Positions 22,883 through 25,946 of a stretch of DNA of 25,946 nucleotides are shown one piece after another (positions within the stretch are counted from its first letter, which is position 1; every line of letters begins with the position of its first letter). The notes under the pieces were generated by a model. The model saw only the letters and a list, made by a program, of their open reading frames with translations. It did no database searches and had not been told where the DNA came from. The position numbers and the translations under genes are program-made. The stretch covers positions 1 through 25,946 of the forward strand of contig JABUSI010000405.1 of NCBI GenBank assembly GCA_021442745.1, written 5' to 3'. This DNA is from Erysipelotrichaceae bacterium. Its GTDB lineage: Bacteria > Bacillota_I > Bacilli_A > Erysipelotrichales > Erysipelotrichaceae.

Positions 22883-22975
22883 TTTCCGATACTTGGCGGA
22901 ATATTTTTCCGTCATTTGACGAAATATATTTCCGATACTTGGCGAAATATTTTTCCGACGTTTGGCGAATTTCCC
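22883..22975. repeat. Four tandem 23-bp repeats upstream of the AAA_14/DUF4143 promoter
   Basis: TTTCCG recurs at 22883, 22906, 22929 and 22952, exactly 23 bp apart. The shared form is TTTCCG-N4-TTGGCGAAATAT with minor changes; TTCCG and CGGAA/CGAAA arms make each unit a rough dyad. The block ends 5 bp upstream of the -35 box, so it looks like a set of binding sites for an activator or repressor. Confidence 0.85.
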
Positions 22976-23074
22976 AAACTTATATGTACAATCTGAACAA
23001 ACAAGTTATATACTTCGGGTTATTTGGTTTCTGTGACAAACTTATGTAACTTCAGCTTCTGCTACTACTGCATC
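22976..23074. other. Gene-free spacer with an orphan half-palindrome
   Basis: No gene is seen. At 22994-23007 it holds TGAACAAACAAGTT, which equals 14 of 15 bases of one arm of the large palindrome upstream of the HTH-DUF3990 operon about 2.4 kb to the right. Confidence 0.6.
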
Positions 23075-23107
23075 AAAAGAAAACCCTGCAGAACTCAAAT
23101 CCGCAGG
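23075..23107 (-). terminator. Terminator of the polytopic membrane protein gene
   Basis: An 8-bp stem (CCTGCGGA / TCTGCAGG, one G-U pair) followed by GTTTTCTTTT on the minus strand, about 33 bp after the stop codon. Confidence 0.75.
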
Positions 23108-23139
23108 ATCACACGCATACTATTATCTTGTTCGTTCTG

Positions 23140-23796
23140 TCATCCGATAACGGAAAACAGAATCAGAGTTCCGATCGCTACACATCCCTGGCAGCAGATA
23201 TTGGATAGTTCAATTACCCAATGCACCCGTGCATCTTTCAGGTTCCCCTTGACTCCGATACCGATCAGCAGAAGATACAGCGCAATGGCCACACTGTAGA
23301 AGATGACCGGTGTAGTGTTTCCCATACTCAGGGATTTGTTGATTAGGGAAATGTATACCAGAAGATATCCTACTCCACCGATGAGTACGGCAATGTTATT
23401 AAACTTCTTCGTTTTGAGATATACCAATGCCAGAAATATTGCAGATACAGCGATAATAGCCAGAAATACCGTCGTATCAATCGCCAGAACGTTCTTAATC
23501 AACATCAGTCCGGACAGAAAGATACCGGAATTCACATAAAACACCAGATTCACCGGTAAACTGAACGGTATTTTTCCTAAACCCACCAGAAGCTTAACCG
23601 TAGGAATTGTAAAGCCGAATATCAGCGATACAATCACTCCCAGAATATAAAGCCAACTCCATGGGGCACCCATTACCTGACTCAGATGGGTAATGATGGT
23701 AATGGAGGTGATGCTGTAAAGAATCGGATTGCCGTAATCCGTAAGTCCGAGTGCTACGGAAAAATTATCTTTTTTATCAATGTTCTTTTTTGTCAT
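23140..23796 (-). CDS. Polytopic membrane protein of unknown function
   Basis: The 218-residue protein has about six to seven hydrophobic segments (near 24-42, 47-72, 77-95, 108-128, 134-152, 161-178 and 195-217), a charged N-terminus (MTKKNIDKKDN) that should be cytoplasmic, and two cysteines close together near the end (NICCQGC). I recognise no family; there is no ATPase or transporter signature. It stands alone between terminators or gaps. The start has AAAGGAAGTACAG as ribosome site. About 125 bp upstream is a perfect 14-bp palindrome within a possible promoter. Confidence 0.75.
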   Translation of the reverse strand: MTKKNIDKKDNFSVALGLTDYGNPILYSITSITIITHLSQVMGAPWSWLYILGVIVSLIFGFTIPTVKLLVGLGKIPFSLPVNLVFYVNSGIFLSGLMLIKNVLAIDTTVFLAIIAVSAIFLALVYLKTKKFNNIAVLIGGVGYLLVYISLINKSLSMGNTTPVIFYSVAIALYLLLIGIGVKGNLKDARVHWVIELSNICCQGCVAIGTLILFSVIG

Positions 23797-23925
23797 ATCT
23801 GTACTTCCTTTGCGTATTCCAAGACAAAACCGTTTATTTTACGATGTTTCGTCCCGGTCTGTCTGATGGAACTATCATTTCCATCTCCTTTGACTATATA
23901 AGAATAGGCTCTTAAGATTACACAT

Positions 23926-23953
23926 AGATAAACTTTCCGGAAAGTACCGACAA
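23926..23953 (-). promoter_or_regulatory. Possible promoter with a perfect 14-bp palindrome in its spacer
   Basis: ACTTTCCGGAAAGT (23932-23945) is perfectly self-complementary. It fills the spacer of TTGTCG, 16 bp, TTATCT on the minus strand, upstream of the membrane protein gene. The -10 is weak, so the promoter is uncertain; the palindrome itself is plain. Confidence 0.5.
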
Positions 23954-24057
23954 TTTTGTATCTGGTTCTACATCCTCGTATTCTGACCGCTTTATACATT
24001 TGCCTGTTTTCCCGTTGTTACTTTATAATCATGGCCTTTCCCATCTTATTTTTCAAT

Positions 24058-24543
24058 TCAATCACCGGAACGCTTTTTGTATCCTTCTTTCATGATTTTC
24101 TTTAATCTGCTGTTATTATCAAATACGTCCTCTGATAAATTGTTTATATCCAGAAGATTTGCAATACACCATTCCGGATCTTGTGTATGATACACATAGT
24201 AAACGGTATTCATTTGCTTATAGTTAAACAACTTCATAACAAAACTTACCGGTTGTTCCCTGGTATACGAAATGTATCCGTACATATACCCGATCCAGAA
24301 CAAGGCTCCTTTGGAGTATTTCTCTTTCCCATAGGAAGTCTCTCCGAACTGCTCCGTAATACTACGGATAGATTCGCTTGCGTCAAATGATATGTACACA
24401 TTGTTATCCAGACTTTTTAACACGTCTGAATGGATAAATCTTCTCATAAAAACCGGACTGGAGCACGTTAATTCCTCAGACCGTTCAAACAGATTTCCCA
24501 GATATTCCGCTTTCAGCAAACCATTATGATCAAATTCTCTCAT
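24058..24543 (-). CDS. Unrecognised partner protein of the HTH-DUF3990 gene
   Basis: The 161-residue soluble protein begins MREFDHNGLL and has a short acidic/aromatic fold with blocks such as EELTCSSPVFMRRFIHSD, KGALFWIGYMYGYISYTRE and YYVYHTQDPEWCIANLL (about 116-132). No signal peptide or membrane segment is seen, and I know no named domain, though the YHTQDPEWCI block looks conserved enough to define a family. Its ATG overlaps the stop of the upstream HTH-DUF3990 gene in an ATGA arrangement, so the two are translated together and the product is probably the functional partner (antitoxin or cofactor) of the putative ADP-ribosyltransferase. That role is inference. Confidence 0.75.
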   Translation of the reverse strand: MREFDHNGLLKAEYLGNLFERSEELTCSSPVFMRRFIHSDVLKSLDNNVYISFDASESIRSITEQFGETSYGKEKYSKGALFWIGYMYGYISYTREQPVSFVMKLFNYKQMNTVYYVYHTQDPEWCIANLLDINNLSEDVFDNNSRLKKIMKEGYKKRSGD

Positions 24544-25391
24544 TTCAGTATTTCCTCAATATATAACCCGTTTTTATATTCTCTTTTTGCGAGTTTTAAT
24601 TTCGTGTCTATTTCATATCCTCTTTCAACCAATGACGTTCTGCAGTTTTCCCGTTCCGGAATGCACAGATAATACTTTTCAATCGGATGTAACCTGTTAA
24701 TAGCCCGGTCTGTTTTAAGTACGTACTGAAAACCTAATTTTGATGCAGACAAGGAGTGAAGCGCTACATCCGCATTGATTTCACCATCTGTGAACTGAGC
24801 CATAATATAAAACATTTTATTGTCGGCAATCGGAGCTATTACAACATCAGCATTTTCAACTTCGGATACAATTTTCTGAATCATTGCGTTATTCTCATAT
24901 TTTTTAACAGTTCCTCTGTAATAACAAATTGCAAGCATCCACTCCAAATCACACATAAATCTTTTAATTTTAAGACCATCCGGCGAATATCCGAAAGAAT
25001 ACACCGAAGAGTTCTCTTTCTCACACACAAAAGATAGCGCTTGGCGATAGGTTTCTCCCAAATAAAAACCTTTACCAAAATCACAATTCTCTCTGGACCC
25101 GTTTACACGAACTACATCAATTCCTTCTTTCGATCCATGAAACAGAATCAACGATCCACTGTCTTTCAGTAACTCCTCTTTTATGGAATTCATACGGTAA
25201 TTTTTTCTGTACGCATATGCATAGATTTTTTCACACACATCGTTTCTTGCCTTTCCGCTGCTCTGTATTTCCATCAGGGTAGTACGAGATACTCCTGTTT
25301 GTTCAGCAAATTCCAGACTATTCATTTGTTCAGATTCCATTAAAAACGCAAGATCTTCCACAAGTTTATACTCACAATGAACATTCACCAT
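24540..25391 (-). CDS. HTH-DUF3990 protein, putative ADP-ribosyltransferase toxin/regulator
   Basis: The 283-residue protein has an N-terminal helix-turn-helix (about 12-65: LEFAEQTGVSRTTLMEIQSSG) and a DUF3990 domain (about 80-235). The latter shows LILFHGSKEG (His85-Gly86), NCDFGKGFYLGETYRQA (103-118) and ADVVIAPIADNKMF (181-194), the pattern of ADP-ribosyltransferase-fold proteins where the HG and FYxG motifs bind NAD+. DUF3990 proteins often sit in toxin-antitoxin-like operons, commonly with a separate small HTH gene; here the HTH is fused. The next gene overlaps by 4 bp. A 31-bp palindrome overlapping the -35 suggests self-control through the HTH. Start: ATG with AGAGGTG 9 bases upstream. 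Enzyme activity is not proven. Confidence 0.82.
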   Translation of the reverse strand: MVNVHCEYKLVEDLAFLMESEQMNSLEFAEQTGVSRTTLMEIQSSGKARNDVCEKIYAYAYRKNYRMNSIKEELLKDSGSLILFHGSKEGIDVVRVNGSRENCDFGKGFYLGETYRQALSFVCEKENSSVYSFGYSPDGLKIKRFMCDLEWMLAICYYRGTVKKYENNAMIQKIVSEVENADVVIAPIADNKMFYIMAQFTDGEINADVALHSLSASKLGFQYVLKTDRAINRLHPIEKYYLCIPERENCRTSLVERGYEIDTKLKLAKREYKNGLYIEEILK

Positions 25392-25423
25392 AACCGGAAC
25401 ACCTCTTTTCTTTCTTTACCTTA

Positions 25424-25468
25424 ATTATATAGCGAATAACTTGTTTGTTCAACTTGAACAAACAAGTT
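25424..25468 (-). promoter_or_regulatory. Promoter and large palindrome operator of the HTH-DUF3990 operon
   Basis: TTGAAC (25447-25452), 17 bp, TATAAT (25424-25429) is a near-consensus promoter on the minus strand. Overlapping the -35 is a palindrome of two perfect 15-bp arms (AACTTGTTTGTTCAA and its complement) around one central base, 25438-25468. Binding there would block RNA polymerase. Confidence 0.88.
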
Positions 25469-25563
25469 TATATATAAGATTTGTTTCGTATCTGCAATCA
25501 TTTTATATTCTTCTTATCGACTTCTGATTTTACTTTCCGCAAAGCACAAATATAATCAAATCA

Positions 25564-25928
25564 TCACTTGAAACTTAGGGGACAAGTCCCCGATATTTGA
25601 AGCGAGAAGACAATTTCTTCTTTGTGCATACCCTGCTTTTCGCAGAGCTTCTGGCAGGGAGAGAAGGTGTCGCAGTCCTCCTGCGTAGGATCCGTGCTTT
25701 CCGGATGTCCGAAGAGCTCTCCGATGACCTTGCCGGTGTCTTTCTGCTCGATGGCAAGGTAGAATTCATCATCTAACCGCTCGGCAGCAGCCTTTAGGCA
25801 ACCTCTGAGTCAGCAAGCTTCCTATCATAGAAGCAGTGCACAGTTGGCGCCTTCAGATATTCAAATACATCTTCTGCATCCGACTCCTGGAACGGACGCA
25901 GGATAAGTCTTTCTGTGATAATTGTCAT
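25564..25928 (-). pseudogene. GNAT acetyltransferase pseudogene (frameshift plus internal deletion)
   Basis: From an ATG with a GAGGAA site the minus strand encodes TERLILRPFQESDAEDVFEYLK and VHCFYDRK, closely matching the intact GNAT at 19011-19562. It reaches a TAA after DSEVA, then continues in another frame (DDEFYLAIEQKDTGKVIGEL, STDPTQEDCDTFSPC). There FSPC is joined directly to QKLCEKQGMHKE, so about 47 residues that include the acetyl-CoA loop are gone. The end is unrelated and runs through a GGGGAC-AA-GTCCCC palindrome. It is clearly dead. Its GC-rich codons differ from its neighbours and from the intact copy, so it is a diverged homologue, probably acquired, rather than a fresh duplicate. 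Confidence 0.88.
25578..25591. repeat. GGGGAC-AA-GTCCCC palindrome at the pseudogene 3' junction
   Basis: Six-bp perfect arms around AA. It sits just where homology to the intact acetyltransferase stops, so it may mark an inserted palindromic element or a deletion joint. Similar GC-rich palindromes are seen with REP/Y1-transposase-type elements, but no transposase is present. Confidence 0.55.
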
Positions 25929-25946
25929 TGATCGTTCCTCTTGTCA

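Noticed and set aside
23793..23999. A 68-codon minus-strand frame overlapping the membrane protein start by 4 bp
   Set aside because: The ATGA overlap is tempting, but there is no Shine-Dalgarno at its start, the composition is rich in basic residues and unlike a protein, and the possible promoter palindrome falls inside it.
23797..24057. Additional gene between the membrane protein and the DUF3990 partner
   Set aside because: No frame has both a ribosome site and protein-like composition; no clear terminator was found for the DUF3990 operon here either.

Overview
The window comes from a Bacillota chromosome of moderate to low GC. Shine-Dalgarno sequences are strong AGGAGG types, terminators are short stems followed by T runs, and the gene content suits a host-associated anaerobe. 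That content includes an InlB-type repeat protein fused to VanY, DUF4428 zinc ribbons, AAA_14/DUF4143 ATPases and several toxin-antitoxin-like modules. Erysipelotrichaceae or a nearby family is my best guess, inferred from gene style only. All convincing genes except one small lipoprotein are on the minus strand, so the operons read from right to left. I see no rRNA, tRNA, CRISPR array or complete insertion sequence.

Left part (1-5900). A partial AlbA_2/RecG-like ATP-binding regulator runs off the left edge through a striking 42-bp tandem repeat. It is followed by a flavin-reductase/PCP_red fusion protein, gpsA (glycerol-3-phosphate dehydrogenase), a secreted D,D-carboxypeptidase carrying four InlB-type repeats, and a divergent lipoprotein.

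Middle part (5900-17610). Two paralogous cytoplasmic S9 prolyl-oligopeptidase-family peptidases and an M28-like aminopeptidase form a tight three-gene peptide-degradation operon. A secreted C39-like cysteine peptidase and a lipoprotein follow, preceded by an HTH protein with a long helical C-terminus that may be RRNPP-like. Next come a zinc-ribbon/membrane protein cluster (DUF4428), a small multidrug export family protein and a single-domain rhodanese.

Right part (17700-25946) is accessory in character. It holds a HepT/MntA-type toxin-antitoxin pair in which the MntA nucleotidyltransferase carries its own N-terminal HTH. Its promoter holds operators spaced exactly 31 bp apart. A redox/acetyltransferase operon (pRiA4b ORF-3-like, BFD-like [2Fe-2S], FMN reductase, GNAT) follows. 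Then come an AAA_14/DUF4143 ATPase behind four 23-bp tandem repeats, a polytopic membrane protein, and a two-gene operon of an HTH-DUF3990 putative ADP-ribosyltransferase with an unrecognised partner. That operon is controlled by a near-perfect 31-bp palindrome overlapping the -35 box. The window ends in a frameshifted, internally deleted second GNAT gene.

The best candidates for an undescribed system are the HTH-DUF3990/partner module with its palindrome and orphan half-site, the 31-bp-phased operator array of the HTH-MntA/HepT module, and the six-copy 12-mer array that is translated in two alternating frames at the left edge.
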